This document shows positions 1-11,939 of a DNA stretch of 64,000 nt, one piece after another (position 1 is the stretch's first letter; each line of letters opens with the position of its first letter). The position numbers and the translations under genes were made by a program. Below the pieces are notes generated by a model that did not search any database, was not told the origin of the DNA, and saw only the letters and a program-made list of their open reading frames with translations. The DNA lies in assembly GCA_037903355.1 (NCBI GenBank), contig JBAJFE010000011.1:1931001-1995000 (forward strand). Direction: 5' to 3'. Source of the DNA: Trichuris trichiura (Eukaryota > Nematoda > Enoplea > Trichinellida > Trichuridae).

Positions 1-1326
1 CTCACGATAGAAAAAGAATATGGCTGTCTTAAAGTATGATTTCCATTTCAGCCACACGTTAACGCAACTACGCTACCGACCACCATATTTTCCAACATGA
101 CTGCAACTACCAAGTAAGATCAACCCCGTAGTGGATGAATTTTAATTATATCTCAATGCTTTCCAAAGAACATTTACGACTGCGTCAACGGCGTAGAAAC
201 ACTACAGATATTCGCTTAAAAGGTTAATAGAAATCTACCATAACAAGGAAAATAAATAGAGTCTCTTCCTCTGTTTGCCAGCAAACAACATAAATCAGTA
301 CTAATTTTTCTCTACGTAAAATACAGTAATCCGACAATACTCAGGTTTGTTCTACTCATAAGACGAACAGCGGCGGTTATGCGTGCCACCGTCATATTGT
401 GACTCTACCAGCCATCCTGTTCTGCCCTTACCTAAGCCTTAACCTAAACATAAGGCTTACGTTTTGGTTTAGCGTTGGATAAGGGCAGAACAGGACGGCC
501 ACGTAGTCAACAGAAAAGAACCGTGCGCTTCTTAGACTTTACGCGCGAAAATGAACAATTGGGATTGCTTGTCTTACTGTGTGTTTACAAATAAAATGAA
601 CCTGACTACGACAGAAACTAATGTAATATTTGCGGCTGAATAGAGGAAAGAAACTACGAAAAAAGTTTCAATTTCTGCACATGTTTGCCCGTTCATTAGT
701 TTGCAAACCGTCGACTGATTTGGATAATACGTACGCCGACGGTATAACATTTTGCAAGTGACGCTTACATCGTTATTAGATGTACGGTAGCAGCCAATTT
801 TGCAATTAAGACTTTACAATGACTATAGACAATGAAGGCGGGGCAACGTGCTTCGCTCATTAAAATTCGGTGACCGTAAAACAGGTCGCGTCTGTGCACG
901 TGAAGAATAAATGAATACTTATTTTCTTCAGTTCCGGTTCCGAGAGAATTTAAAAGTAAAAGCACTTAGAACACTAAGTACCGAATCGATTCGTCTTCGC
1001 AGCAACATTCGAATTCAGGTAACTCAACGCCGCAATTACTTCAGGTGCACAAATAATAACAGAAAAATTATTTCGCCTACAGGTTAGTCATTTTCGCGTC
1101 ACTTGACAATTTGTTACTTGTAAACAAAACAATGTTGCGAGCATACTGGTACAGTGGAAAACAGGTTAACAAATGAAATATGTCCTGTCTGCCTTGACAA
1201 TACCCATCGCGCATATTTCGTCAGGAGCATTTCTGATTTGACCTACTACTCTACTTGAAAAGAGAATTTACATATCTCAATTGGCAGTCAGCCCCTCTCT
1301 TTAAGGAAGTATTGTCCAACAGTAAA
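1..1326. other. Non-coding stretch before the first gene
   Basis: No reading frame here looks like a real protein. The only structured item is the palindromic element at 411-499, listed separately. A possible splice acceptor (ATTGGCAG, ending near 1287) precedes the acyltransferase start and may be a trans-splice or 5' UTR acceptor. Confidence 0.6.
411..499. repeat. Palindromic MITE-like element, copy A
   Basis: The two ends are inverted repeats of about 20 bp. The left end reads GCCATCCTGTTCTGCCCTTA (411-430) and the right end, reverse complemented, differs at one base (480-499). The interior continues the symmetry with AAGCCTTA and TAAGGCTT. Related copies lie at 16849-16964 and 22417-22506. 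It has no coding capacity, so it is probably a non-autonomous foldback element. Confidence 0.8.
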
Positions 1327-2223
1327 ATGTTGCATGAAGTTATGACAAGTGAACTGGAACAGGCTATGCGTCTAACACAGAGTAATTTACCCAAATCCAT
1401 CGTGGTTCACCACTGGTTGCATCTTCGCTTGTACACTCCTTCGCTGAGTTCAATACGAGACTCTGATCTGTCGATCTGTTACGCCAATCGGTGGCCTGAA
1501 CCAAGCGCGCTCTTTGTGATAGACCTTTTGCCATTCTCCGGAATCGACCGTTATCCATACGTTGCATTTTTTGCAAGCGATGACGAATCAATGGACAATA
1601 TACTCACTTTTCTACGGACTATCAATGCTCGACATAGGTTTTCCGAAGCTGAAGGCTTTCTGGTTGTCAGTTTGCCAACTTACTGGTTGCAACTATTTCA
1701 GCAAGCATTCTGCGACGGCCCGCTCGTTTTAAATGTGCTCAAAGAAATGCAGGTATATTGGTTACCTCCCGAACGCATTTGCGAACTTAACTCTACAATT
1801 GAAGCATTGCAGTTTGACAAAAGATTTTACGTCGACACATTAAGGGAAGAGGATGCCAAGCTTGTCGATAGTTGCTGGGCGCACAGATTCGAACAAAGTT
1901 GCCTTCTCATTCGGGATCGCATTAATCGCTTTCCCAACGCCTGCTTCCGCTCGAAAAGTGACAATAGCTTAGCAGCTTTTGTTCTTGTCGATAGCGAGTA
2001 TGGCTACCTCAATAATCTGTTCGTTTTTCCCAACTTTCGACGTCTAGGACTTGGTTCTGCCGTTGAATTGCTTCTTCTACAGAAGCTCACCAAAATGGGC
2101 ATCATACCGTATAAACACGTTGTACTTGACAATAAACCTTCGCTCCAGATGACATCAAAAAGTAAGCTTTGGCAAAACGCGGGATTTCACTCTTATTGGC
2201 TTCAGCTTTCTCAGGCCATCTAG
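1327..2223 (+). CDS. GLYAT-family N-acyltransferase (GNAT fold)
   Basis: A single-exon frame of 298 aa, close to the roughly 296 aa of vertebrate glycine N-acyltransferases. Known members move acyl groups from acyl-CoA to glycine or another small amine. The first half matches the GLYAT N-terminal domain (leucine-rich start, LPKSIVVHH). The second half carries the acetyltransferase fold, with NNLFVFPNFRRLGLGSAV as the acyl-CoA binding strand-loop-helix and a terminal LWQNAGFHSYW. The frame is open from 1237, but no ATG occurs before 1327, so that ATG is taken as the start. A possible splice acceptor lies about 40 nt upstream. A poly(A) signal AATAAA sits at 2266-2271. Substrate is unknown. It could also be a broader GCN5-like acetyltransferase. 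Confidence 0.75.
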   Translation: MLHEVMTSELEQAMRLTQSNLPKSIVVHHWLHLRLYTPSLSSIRDSDLSICYANRWPEPSALFVIDLLPFSGIDRYPYVAFFASDDESMDNILTFLRTINARHRFSEAEGFLVVSLPTYWLQLFQQAFCDGPLVLNVLKEMQVYWLPPERICELNSTIEALQFDKRFYVDTLREEDAKLVDSCWAHRFEQSCLLIRDRINRFPNACFRSKSDNSLAAFVLVDSEYGYLNNLFVFPNFRRLGLGSAVELLLLQKLTKMGIIPYKHVVLDNKPSLQMTSKSKLWQNAGFHSYWLQLSQAI

Positions 2224-5193
2224 CTTACTTGAATTGTCGCATCTATCGTCAAACACTTTTCATCTAATAAACGTTCGCTCAAAGAATTTGCTGTTCCGTT
2301 ATCAATAGGCATACCCTTAAATATTGTAGCCAAAACTAGATCGACTTGCCTCCTGACAGCTGAGATGGACGCCACGTAGGCGAAAACATATCCAGCTATT
2401 CTTAGGATTACAGACTGACTTGGACTTTGAATAAATAAGCAGCGATTTTCCCACTTTACCCATTTAACGAGTAGTAAAATGTTGGACCGTATAAATGCGA
2501 CTCGATATTTAAAAAACTTACAAAAATAAAAACACTTTGCACTTACTTTCTTCTTCTAAACGGCGAACGCTGAATAGAGACTTGTCAGAGTGAAAGTGCG
2601 TTGGTCGTACTTGAAAAGCGCAACGATACCTGCATGGAATACCGCTTGTACCTGCAAACAGTTAAACGTAATTGGCGCGAGTAAGGCTACACAAAAAGCG
2701 TTTATTCCCAGTCGTTGCAGAGACAAATAATTCTGCTATTGAAAAGACGGAAATGGTTATCACTAAAAAAAGTGACGCGGCCGTCGTGCCAAAAGAACTT
2801 AACGCTAAATTTGCGTAACCCGAATAGTTCAGCAACCGAAACGGTACCGGGAGTTTTTACTAATAAAATTTATTTCGGTGGGCAAAGCTAAAAAAATTAA
2901 AATGTAATTAATACGTTGTACTAAGCGTCACACCTTTGCTATCCAAAGTTGCGCGCGGACGTCGGTGCTACTTCGGCAACTTTTCATTGTATTAGAGGAG
3001 CGCTCTGCAATTCTTCAACGCTCACATATAGGCTTGGGCATTGCGTCTCGACACATCTTGAAAAAGCACTCGTTTAACTTTGCAGAAAGGTATTACTTCC
3101 TTCCGCCGTTGCTAAGTCAGGTGAATACAAAATTTTATTTACCATTTTGAACTTCATTTTCAGAAACTTACTACTAATTTGCTTACGATATCTAAAGCTT
3201 TATGCGAAGTCAAAAAAAAAGAAAAAGAAAAGTCACATCAACAAATGGTGTTTCATATGCAACCGTACTCCCAGTCACGGATGCATGTAAGAAAAGGCAT
3301 ACTTAACAAGGAACGTCGCCTTTCTTTACGCAACACAAAATATATTTACGCTTTGTATAAAACAAACTTTATTCCCCCACTTTGAAATATTGCAACGCTG
3401 ATGAGAATAGGTAGGCTTGCAGAAGAAAAAATGAGCAATCGTTCCGTCTGCCAAAACAATTGATGTCGCCAATTTGCGAAGGTCAAATTTGGTTGCGCAG
3501 ACATTTTAAATTTATACAGTCGGTTCCGCATTCGCGTAACATATATTCGTAGACACAATTTTTTCAATCAAACTTGAAGAAACCATGTCCCAGTCTCTGT
3601 TTGCATGCCAAAGCAAAACCTGCGCGCGTACATTTGCTGATGTTACCTGCGTACACTGTGTCTAAGATTAATAATGAAACTATTAATGTGCAATGAAAGT
3701 TGTAACAAACTGAATTGACAAAACTGACGTATGCATTTAGGCAATTCTGTAGATTTTCTTAGCTTTTTAACTTCCACGAGGGCACTTTGCAACGAGACAT
3801 CGTGACGACAAGAAGTTGTGAAAACGTACAGAAATGTTTTGTGGTTCGCGATGAGCAATCATCTTCACACTAATCCAAGTGACTACTTGCAGTTGCAGCT
3901 ATTTAGTGCTCATCCCGACAACGTCAACAATAACGTACGGATACCCACAACCTAAAGGGTAGACAGCGGAATATAAGACTTATCTAAACTTAACAAGATG
4001 TAAACAACAGCAATCAATTGATAACCTCGTGCTCACCCATCCGCATGCATTCTATTGTCTTCTAAACATTAAAAACTTGAGTAGAGAGAAATGGTTATGT
4101 CATAACTTAGCTCATTCTAGAAGGCAGAGTGCGACCGGTACTTATCCGACTGCCCGTAGCAATGGCTCCGCAAAATTAAAGCAAGAACATAGAGGTATGA
4201 TGTTTTTGTACGGGAGTGTGAGTTTTCATATTGAAAAAATGTCTTTATTACGGATTGTCTCCCGTTGTGAAAATAACAAAGAGATCTTAACACTTCTTCC
4301 GGAGCTTTCGGGTTCTTTCTCGACCCGTCTTCAGCGGTGAAATTATGTGTAAATTCGCCATAATTTCACCGCTGAAGACGGGTCGAGAAAGAACCCGAAA
4401 GCTCCGGAAGAAGTGTTAAGATCTCTTTGTTATTTTCACAACGGGAGACAATCCGTAATAAAGACATTTTTTCAATATGAAGAACATAGAGGTAGTTCCA
4501 TATGTTCCTAATTATGACTTTTACAAAGCCAATTGCGCTTTCTTAGTTACGATCTACGAAACGATTTGCATACCAACGTAGTCACCGCGTGCAGCCGATT
4601 TGAAAACAAGAGAAAGGAATTAAATTCTCCTTAACGACCTCTCTGATGATTCTGCCCACTTAAAGGTCTGTGGGAATGGCTAATGGTGGTTCAGACATTT
4701 AAGCTTTTCCGCGAATGACATGGTGCGCTTGTAATTTTGAAATGGATTAAAAAGCCTATGAAACACCCCTGTTCGATGCTAATCTCACGCTTAACAGCAT
4801 TGCAACTTCAAATGAGCGATGCCAACTTGAATTCAGCCTACAGTCGATGATACGGTCAGCTTTGTAAAAAGACAGACGAAATGTTGCCATTAAATGGTTA
4901 GGTCTAAAGCCCGTTGGTTTTCGCTTAGGCTTCTGAAGGTAGGAACCCAACTGGTCGTCTAGTCGCACCCATCTCTCCGTTTGCGTATGGTGACTTCTTG
5001 ACCCGTCTCGACCCGTCGTTTTGTAGGTTCAACAAGCGTTACTGGGTTACACGTTCTTGTTCTTCCTAGAATACATTGTTAGGGTCACCAATGCGTGCAG
5101 TTTACGTCATTGATCATTAAGCGAAGACGCTTAAAAGCTGTCAGCCAGCTGAACGGTAAGCATTTGGCGCCGACGCGGACTTTTGAAAGCGCT
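2224..5193. other. 3-kb intergenic region containing a long hairpin
   Basis: Apart from the poly(A) signal of the upstream gene (2266-2271) and the inverted repeat at 4225-4481, I see no gene. Short frames at 2965-3150, 3179-3385 and 4756-4968 lack protein-like composition or splice support. Confidence 0.55.
4225..4481. repeat. Perfect inverted repeat, 123-bp arms and 11-bp loop
   Basis: Arm 4225-4347 is the exact reverse complement of arm 4359-4481 as far as I can read, leaving an 11-base loop. A 15-base direct repeat, AAGAACATAGAGGTA, occurs at 4183-4197 and again at 4480-4494, bracketing the structure. Part of the arm (GGAGCTTTCGGGT to TTCAGCGG) resembles the inner part of the palindromic element at 9965-10124. 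It could be a recent foldback insertion, a template-switch duplication, or an assembly or amplification palindrome. Confidence 0.85.
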
Positions 5194-8100
5194 ATGGGCT
5201 TTCAAATGTACGTAGCGATTTCTCTTTTCCTACTTTGCTCGCAACAAGTGTCAACTGAGGGAAACAGTAAGATTAAGCTGAGACGTTAACACTTTTATTG
5301 TTCGCCTTCTTCCATTTTCACAGAATGCCTAACAAAAAATTTGCATTTTGCCACTGAAAGCATAACAAGCGACAAGCAGGGCGACTATCTGTTCTACGGA
5401 GTAGCTTCCGAAGTTGACAGCCTGCACGAATGTGCGAGAATATGCTACGTGGCCAATTTTTGTCGCTCCGCTTTATACGATGCTGAGAAAAAAATTTGCA
5501 AACTTGGCTACGCTACCGTACGAGATTGCTCAGTTAACATAGAGCCTACAGCGGTTCACAACACCGATCAACAAAGCACGTCAACAACTCTTATCTTTTG
5601 CGTAAGTTGTGACGACACTGGTAAGTATAGCTTTGCGTAGTCACGCTCGCTAACGCGCAACCATAGAAAATGTGCCCGTTTTAAAAAGCAACTAAGCCAA
5701 AGCAGACAGCCGAAAGTTTCCCTGAAAAACATGACCAAATGACGCCTAAATCGAAGTAGTGTCAGCGTAGAAAACGAATTTAACTTGTTCAACCAAATCC
5801 CGCTCTGTCAGCTAAGCATTATGTAACAATGAGTCTTTTTGTAGTTCGACATCGCCATCATCAAATTCAACGTTCGAATAAGCTACTAACTTTAACGACT
5901 TACTTTAACAATTTCATGTTTCTGACATGGTAGGTCAGAAACTACATAAAGGCTTAGCACTTCTCCAGCTAGCAGCTCTGCAAACCCTTCTTATTTTCTA
6001 TTGCCCATAGGTAGACGGCTTGTTACGCGCATGCATCTAAATAAGATATCTGTGCCTTGGATTAGTCCGTCGCTTATTTGAGCTGTACGTCCCTAGCAGC
6101 ATCTAAGCGAAGCGACCAGTTGCCGCCGGCTTCGACCGTTGAAAACAAAATACTCGAAAAGAGTGATCAGAAAGTTTCCGACAACTTGGTCCTAAGCGCC
6201 TCAAGAGAAAGCAGCCCGAAAATGATGAACAAAGCTGTCAACGAGATCAGTCATAACAAAGGCGTAGTTGAAGAGATACCTATCCCGAGCAAACCTATTA
6301 CGAAGAAAGTGGATCCGCCGCCTCAAACTGCAACAAACAATGTACTAACGAAAACATCAGCCGTCACTGCAAGAGGTCGGCTAACAGTTCAGCTCAGACA
6401 AGAGCGATTGCCCTTTTTCTATATTTTTTTTGCAGGTGCACCATCTTGTTACACGCAGACAAGACAACATGCCTTTATAAAGTCTGCTTATCAGGTCTAC
6501 CGAGGATACAGTTTAGTCGACTGCCAATGCACATGTGCCCAAACATGGGCTGGTGTCAAAAATATCTGCTCTTCTGTCCAATACTATCCCAATCGTCAGG
6601 AATGCGTGCTCAATCGGCTTATCACAAAAGGTACAACAGAGGACGACGAAGTTGGCGACGATTTGATAGAAGTTCGCACGCTTAATACGTCGTTATACGA
6701 ATTCACTTGTGGCAGCAACAGACGTAGACTATTTCAATATCTGCTCGATGTTTGCAGTTACGACGTTCTACCTAAAACAGGCCATCAGCATGTCGTTGAT
6801 TGTCACGATATCGTCGTTGGTCATTCCCTTAAAGGGGTAGCCGGAGCGCTGCAACATGATGTTTCAATAGAAACATGCCGCTGTCTTTGCTTTGACAGCG
6901 CGAACAATGAAAAATATCGTTTCATCTGCCGATCGGCACTTTACTATCCAAAGGAGCGAGACTGCGTGCTCAACCTGTACGACCGGTGGCAAAGGCCAGA
7001 CTTATTCCAAGAAGAAACCGTCTATCAATCAGTTATCTATTTGGACGCTTCCTGCAACGGTGCGAAGGATTGCCGCCTGCTCTATTTATAGTATTTCAAC
7101 TTTGCAGGCCATATGCGTACGCAGTTGATTAATCGTTGTCACGCGGAAGAGAGAGTGCAAATCAGACCGGTCTATGGGACATCCGTCAGTGGCAATGATA
7201 GGAAAACATTTGATATGTTAGTGAGTAAGGGCATTCCGCCCGCTGACCCTGCACAAACAGCCAAAATACAATCAGCGGAACAAATAAACGGTACGCAACT
7301 CTTTTCGCTACATCCAACCTTTGTTCAACTACATTGCAGAGCATACGGATTCTTGTTTTTTGGAAGTTCCAGGCTACGCGTTGATCAATTCGGTAGAAGT
7401 GACCAAGACCAATGTCCGCGTTGAAGACTGCAAATGTTTGTGCCTTAACAGCAGCGCAGTACACGGTTTCCAGTGTTTGTCCTTTGTTTACATATGGAAT
7501 ACAAATACTTGCTGGTTGAATAAGTTTAACCGAGTCCAAAGGCCGCAGCACTTCTCGCAAGTGAACGAGGCGCCACAACGCATCAGCTATTTTGAATACC
7601 TTTGCAATCCCAGCGGTTCGAAGAAGCCGAAAGCTTTCTTTCCGTACGTTCACATCTTTTAGGAAGCAAAGGACGCGCCTACATCGCACAATGCTTTGAC
7701 CTGCACCGACTGAAAAGTCCATTAGGTACCGCCGTTGACCGCGAATCAATTTGAACTTTCTAGCTTTCAGAGGAAAATTCGAAAAGCCAACTAATCGCAG
7801 ACGGCAGAAACCCTCTTGTTGGAGATCAACAGGCCACCCAACCAAAGCTGTACGAACAAAAAAATGAGCAATGGCACAACGACATACTGAAGCAGTTGAT
7901 TGCCAACAGACATTTGATGCAGCATCCTTCTTTTACTGGAAATGACTATAAAGCTTACCCTTTGCAAGTTCCACCTGCTGAAGAAGCTAAACTGCCAAAA
8001 CTAACCGAACAGACTACGCAACAGACCCATACTACAATACAGACGACAACATCTACGGCAACTACAGCTTTACCAGGCGAGGAGTCGCTATCCACTCGAT

Positions 8101-8417
8101 CCTTTGATTACAGCGAATATGTGGGAGGCAGTTGCACCTATAGCGCTTTCTACGATGCTGAATTCAGCGGCCGCAATTTGCTGGACAAATTCCTGGTTCA
8201 ACTTCCGCTTCACTGTTTTGTCGAATGCGTCAAGAGAAATTGTCGTTCGGCAAATTTAGTCCTCTTCTTGGGCAAATTTAAGCATTGCTATTTGTACGGT
8301 GACAGCGCCATAGAGTATCCCTTCACCAACATGATCACCTTCCATAAAGGCAGCGTCTACTTCGAAGGAATCTCATGCGCGCGCAAACCATCCAACAAGA
8401 ACCCATCTCGACATTAG
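5194..8417 (+). CDS. Secreted protein with five PAN/apple-like domains
   Basis: Seven exons join in frame: 5194-5266, 5324-5620, 6097-6375, 6436-7059, 7108-7290, 7340-7615 and 7771-8417, giving about 792 aa. The first exon is a signal peptide (MGFQMYVAISLFLLCSQQ). Five cysteine-spaced PAN/apple-like modules follow, one in exon 2, two in exon 4, one in exon 6 and one in exon 7, each with clustered pairs such as CQCTC, CRCLC or CKCLC. A Lys/Ser/Pro-rich linker lies in exon 3 and a Thr-rich linker precedes the last domain. PAN modules bind protein or carbohydrate outside cells, and nematode members are often cuticle or matrix proteins. No ZP domain or membrane anchor is visible. The 60-nt intron 6376-6435 is a stop-free multiple of three, so its removal is likely but not certain. 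AATAAA follows at 8626-8631. Confidence 0.78.
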
Positions 8418-10334
8418 ACGGCCGCTAAATTGAAATGTGGCATCCTTGCAGCTTTATCCATTCGCGTTGCTTAATGCTTTTGTTTTCTTCACTCCTTGCT
8501 CCTACTAATTCAACTTTCCGCCACACGTTTTTGTAAATTGACCAAACGCGTCAGAACTTGTATACCGCACTTGCTGTCCGCTATCGCGAAAAGTGTGTTG
8601 GTTTGATGGATACTTTTGTGAAAAAAATAAAACTTTTGCGCGGAAGACGCCAATTCCGACACTTCCATTTTTGCCAACGCAACAAACAACCAACCTTCTG
8701 CGTATGCACTGGCCAACAAGCTCAAGCAATTACATTTTGAAGAGAGAACGTCCTTCAATTCACCCGTACTGTTCACCTGTACTTTTAAGTCTTTCTTATA
8801 CACAACTATCTCACGACGTGACGATGATAAGATGCCTTATGAAGTGTGATGATGTTACGGTTTTTTGTATATTGCCTGATGCTGTTGTTTTAGATTTTCA
8901 TGGCACCGTCGGAAATCTTCTCTTCAACAAACTCAAATGTCAACATTTCATTTCTTTGAGAGATTGCCCTCACTTTTACCGCATTACAGTCACTTTCCGG
9001 CGCTAACCTTTTTTCTCCAAATCTTCCCTTTATTCTGCCTTCGAAAAGGAGTCTAAGAAGTAAAACTTTCAACTTAGCGACCTTCTTATTCTACCCGTTT
9101 CGTTTATATGGCTACGGGGACTTCCATTGCTTTTCAGGGGGACAACTCATTGTTAGGGGCTGATCTTCTCCGGCCGTCAATATTTGTGCGTGAAAGCTCG
9201 TTTCAATTCTAAGAATAGGTTGCCTCCGTGAAAAGGACAGAATATTCGTATATTGTATTGAAAATAAAGCTCTTTCTAGCGGACGTATGAAATTTCACAA
9301 CGGCTTACGGAAATGTGACCCTTAAAAGTTTATTTCTATTAGCAAAGCTTTCGGTAATTCCGCGCTGGCATCAGCAACGCGTGTTTCCAAAAAGCTTTGC
9401 TCGCATAAATAAATTTTAGCGGAGCGCACTTTCTTAAACCACTGCGAAATGATTGTTGTATATATAACTGCGTGTAGAGGATTGCACATCTGTTCTTTAC
9501 GAGGGCAGCTTTAAGACAAACAAAGATGACAGCTTATAATGCCCAGCCGGTATAGGGGAATTTTTAGGTCGAATAGAAATAAACCGGAACGTTAATTCTC
9601 ATGTCAACTGGCTGGTCACAAGTTATAAAATCTGACCCCGGCGGGTGAACAACTGACCAATGGAATGCTGTTCAATGATGCAGACACGTAGCATATGACT
9701 ACTCCTGTCAATCACAGCTGAACCTCACAATGCTATGGTAATGAAAACGAACGCCAATTCGCCCTTAGGCAGACGGAAACGCCTAAACTATGAACTGAGA
9801 ACGTACTAACACTCCTCAACTACTCTTTGAAATTAAATTCAAAAGAGACAACAATTTCGTCTTACGAGGCTGAAAGAAACGGACTTTCTATACTCTTGGA
9901 CTACCCGTCAAAGGTAAGCATTTAACTTTTTGCAAATTAAACTATTTATTATAATTTTACTGCTACAGAATTGCCCTGTTTAGCAAAGAACAAAATTATG
10001 GTAGCGGGAGAGCTTTCGGGTGACCTCTTCACCCTTATTCAGCGGATAGGGAAAGGTGAAGACGACACCTAAAAGTTCTCCAGCTACCATGATTTTGTTC
10101 TTCGCTATAACGGGACAATTCTGTAACAATAACATTATATACTTGACATTTCAAAAATCAATGTTTTCAAATTAAACGTATGAGAATTTTACTAACCGTA
10201 CTCTTCGTTTTGTAGCCGACAGAGCCGCATCGTAATCTTGTATCTTTCTTCGAATCAAAAGCGTACGTGTAGTTACACTCAGATAGCGGATGTGCCATCC
10301 TCGAGTTTAGCTTCCTTTGTTTAACATATCGCCA
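8418..10334. other. Intergenic region with a palindromic element
   Basis: It begins with the probable 3' UTR of the PAN-domain gene, ending near AATAAA at 8626-8631. The frames at 8510-8803 (minus) and 8593-9006 (plus) overlap each other and have no recognisable domain. The 9965-10124 repeat is listed separately. Confidence 0.5.
9965..10124. repeat. Imperfect palindromic (MITE-like) element, about 160 bp
   Basis: The left end ACAGAATTGCCCTGTTTAGC and the reverse complement of the right end, ACAGAATTGTCCCGTTATAG, run on as inverted arms. They continue through AAGAACAAAATYATGGTAGC into an inner TCTTCACC, about 70 bp per arm at roughly 80 percent identity by eye. The inner GAGCTTTCGGGT and ATTCAGCGG segments resemble the arms of the hairpin at 4225-4481. 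Confidence 0.75.
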
Positions 10335-11662
10335 ATGGTGATGAAGTGGTCGGCGTTGTTGATAACAGCAATTTGCTGCCTTCTATTGGAGCCGGCAATG
10401 GTCAGAAAAGGTGAAGAAGTAAAAAAGCAAAAGGCGGCCACTGATAGTTCTTTTCCCTTTGCTACAGACAAGTGTCAACTATTCGTTTGCCCTTTCGACT
10501 GCGCATCAACGCTACTTCCAAATGAAACGTGCCCGAAATGCTTTTGCCAGCCTGGCGAACGGTGTCCTTTCGTTTTCTGCCCAACGGAACTTCACTGCGT
10601 CCAGGAGATGAACGCCAAAGGATGTATGTATTGCATCTGTCGACAGGGTATATACGAAACGTACAACAAGAGGAAGCATCTAACATCATACGTCTCCAGT
10701 GAGTAATTAAGTAAATAAGTGTCCTTTTATGGGTTATATTCTCTTGCAGAGCCATTGGGCAATTCTGTCAAGGAAGCGTGCAGTAGAGTTGACGCTGAAC
10801 GCGTGCAAAGGTGCGCTTCCAATTTTACCATCTTGTTGGAAAGCGAAATGCAATTGAATCAAAACTTGGCGACAACGCCAGAAATTGCAAGCTTCGTCAT
10901 ACCGTATGATAGGTTAAGCCATACTTGTCAAACAGAACAAGCAACCAGAGACTGTATACCTATGGGACCATGGCTTCGGTGTGCGGAATCAATGCCTGCC
11001 GTACGCCACGCTGACGCCATCTTCAGAGTAATCTGCCAAAGGCTTTCTGACCGCATGCGCTCATTTGAGACCCACTACATGTGCACTCGCAATGTCCTTT
11101 CGGCGCATGCCGACTCCACGTACTGTCTTGATCGCTTCAGGCACGAAGTGAGGTATCGCCACGTGAACTCATCTTTTGTACGAAGAGCTTTGAGAATCCA
11201 AAGATGCAACGCTCTCGAAAACTTCGTTGCATGCGTCAAAAAGCCGCTAGTCGAAAAGTGCACCGTCGAATCGGCTCATCTTTGGCAAGACGCCTTCGTT
11301 TCCGTTGGATCCGTCGTAGCGCCCGAATGCATTTACAGGCAAGGACACTTTGCCGCCAGGGAATATAAAACGGACGGCTTTTCTTCGCCATTACAAATAT
11401 TCTTTCCCGTCCATAATATGTAGGTATGTCTTTGCACAAAGCAAAATCTTTTTATCCTATTCCAAAATACCAAGCCTGATTGGAACTGCCTTGCAGCGAC
11501 CAACGTACGCAAAGCGAGCTGGCGGAATCGAAAATGCGAGTTTCTAATGCAGCTGAAAATGGGGCTTTGCAAAACGCGTTCTCATGTCGAGAATACTTGA
11601 AGCTTGAAGGGGACAAGCGTATCTTTTTACTTGTACCTTCGCTTCAATATAGGATATTCTAA
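10335..11662 (+). CDS. Secreted Cys-rich protein, antistasin-like N-terminus
   Basis: Exons 10335-10698 and 10750-11338 join in phase. If a GC-AG intron (11339-11496, donor ACAG|GCAAGG) is used, a third exon 11497-11662 completes a 372-aa protein. Without it the frame stops at 11423 (345 aa). The start MVMKWSALLITAICCLLLEP is a signal peptide. Residues 45-115 hold two antistasin-like repeats (C-x4-C-x3-C...CPKCFC and CPFVFC...GCMYCIC), a fold found in serine-protease inhibitors. The remaining 230 aa have evenly spread cysteines, as in nematode extracellular Cys-rich domains of the chondroitin proteoglycan type. No transmembrane segment is seen. A matrix or inhibitor role is inference. I do not recognise the full-length protein. 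Confidence 0.6.
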
Positions 11663-11939
11663 TCAGATGAAAATCAGTATTACAAGGGGATAAAGACCAT
11701 GCATGCAAATCAAGTTTAGAGTGACAGGCAATAGGCCAACTTACCTTCAAGGAAAAACGCACAAACCAGACTATAAAACAGGAAACACGTTGCTAAAATA
11801 ATACGCACCGTTTCAAGTAAGATAATTTGGAAAAAAAGGTATCAGCAGCGAAGAAACGTGAGGTCGAAAGAATATGCAGAAAAAGAAGCACATTTATTCA
11901 GATTTCTTTCGTATATTCAGGGTTGAAATGGGCAAAATT

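Noticed and set aside
4029..4340. 103-codon plus-strand frame
   Set aside because: Its end lies in the left arm of the hairpin and no homology or splice support exists.
7186..7845. 219-codon minus-strand frame
   Set aside because: It is antisense to exons 5-7 of the PAN-domain gene, has no family features, and crosses introns of that gene.
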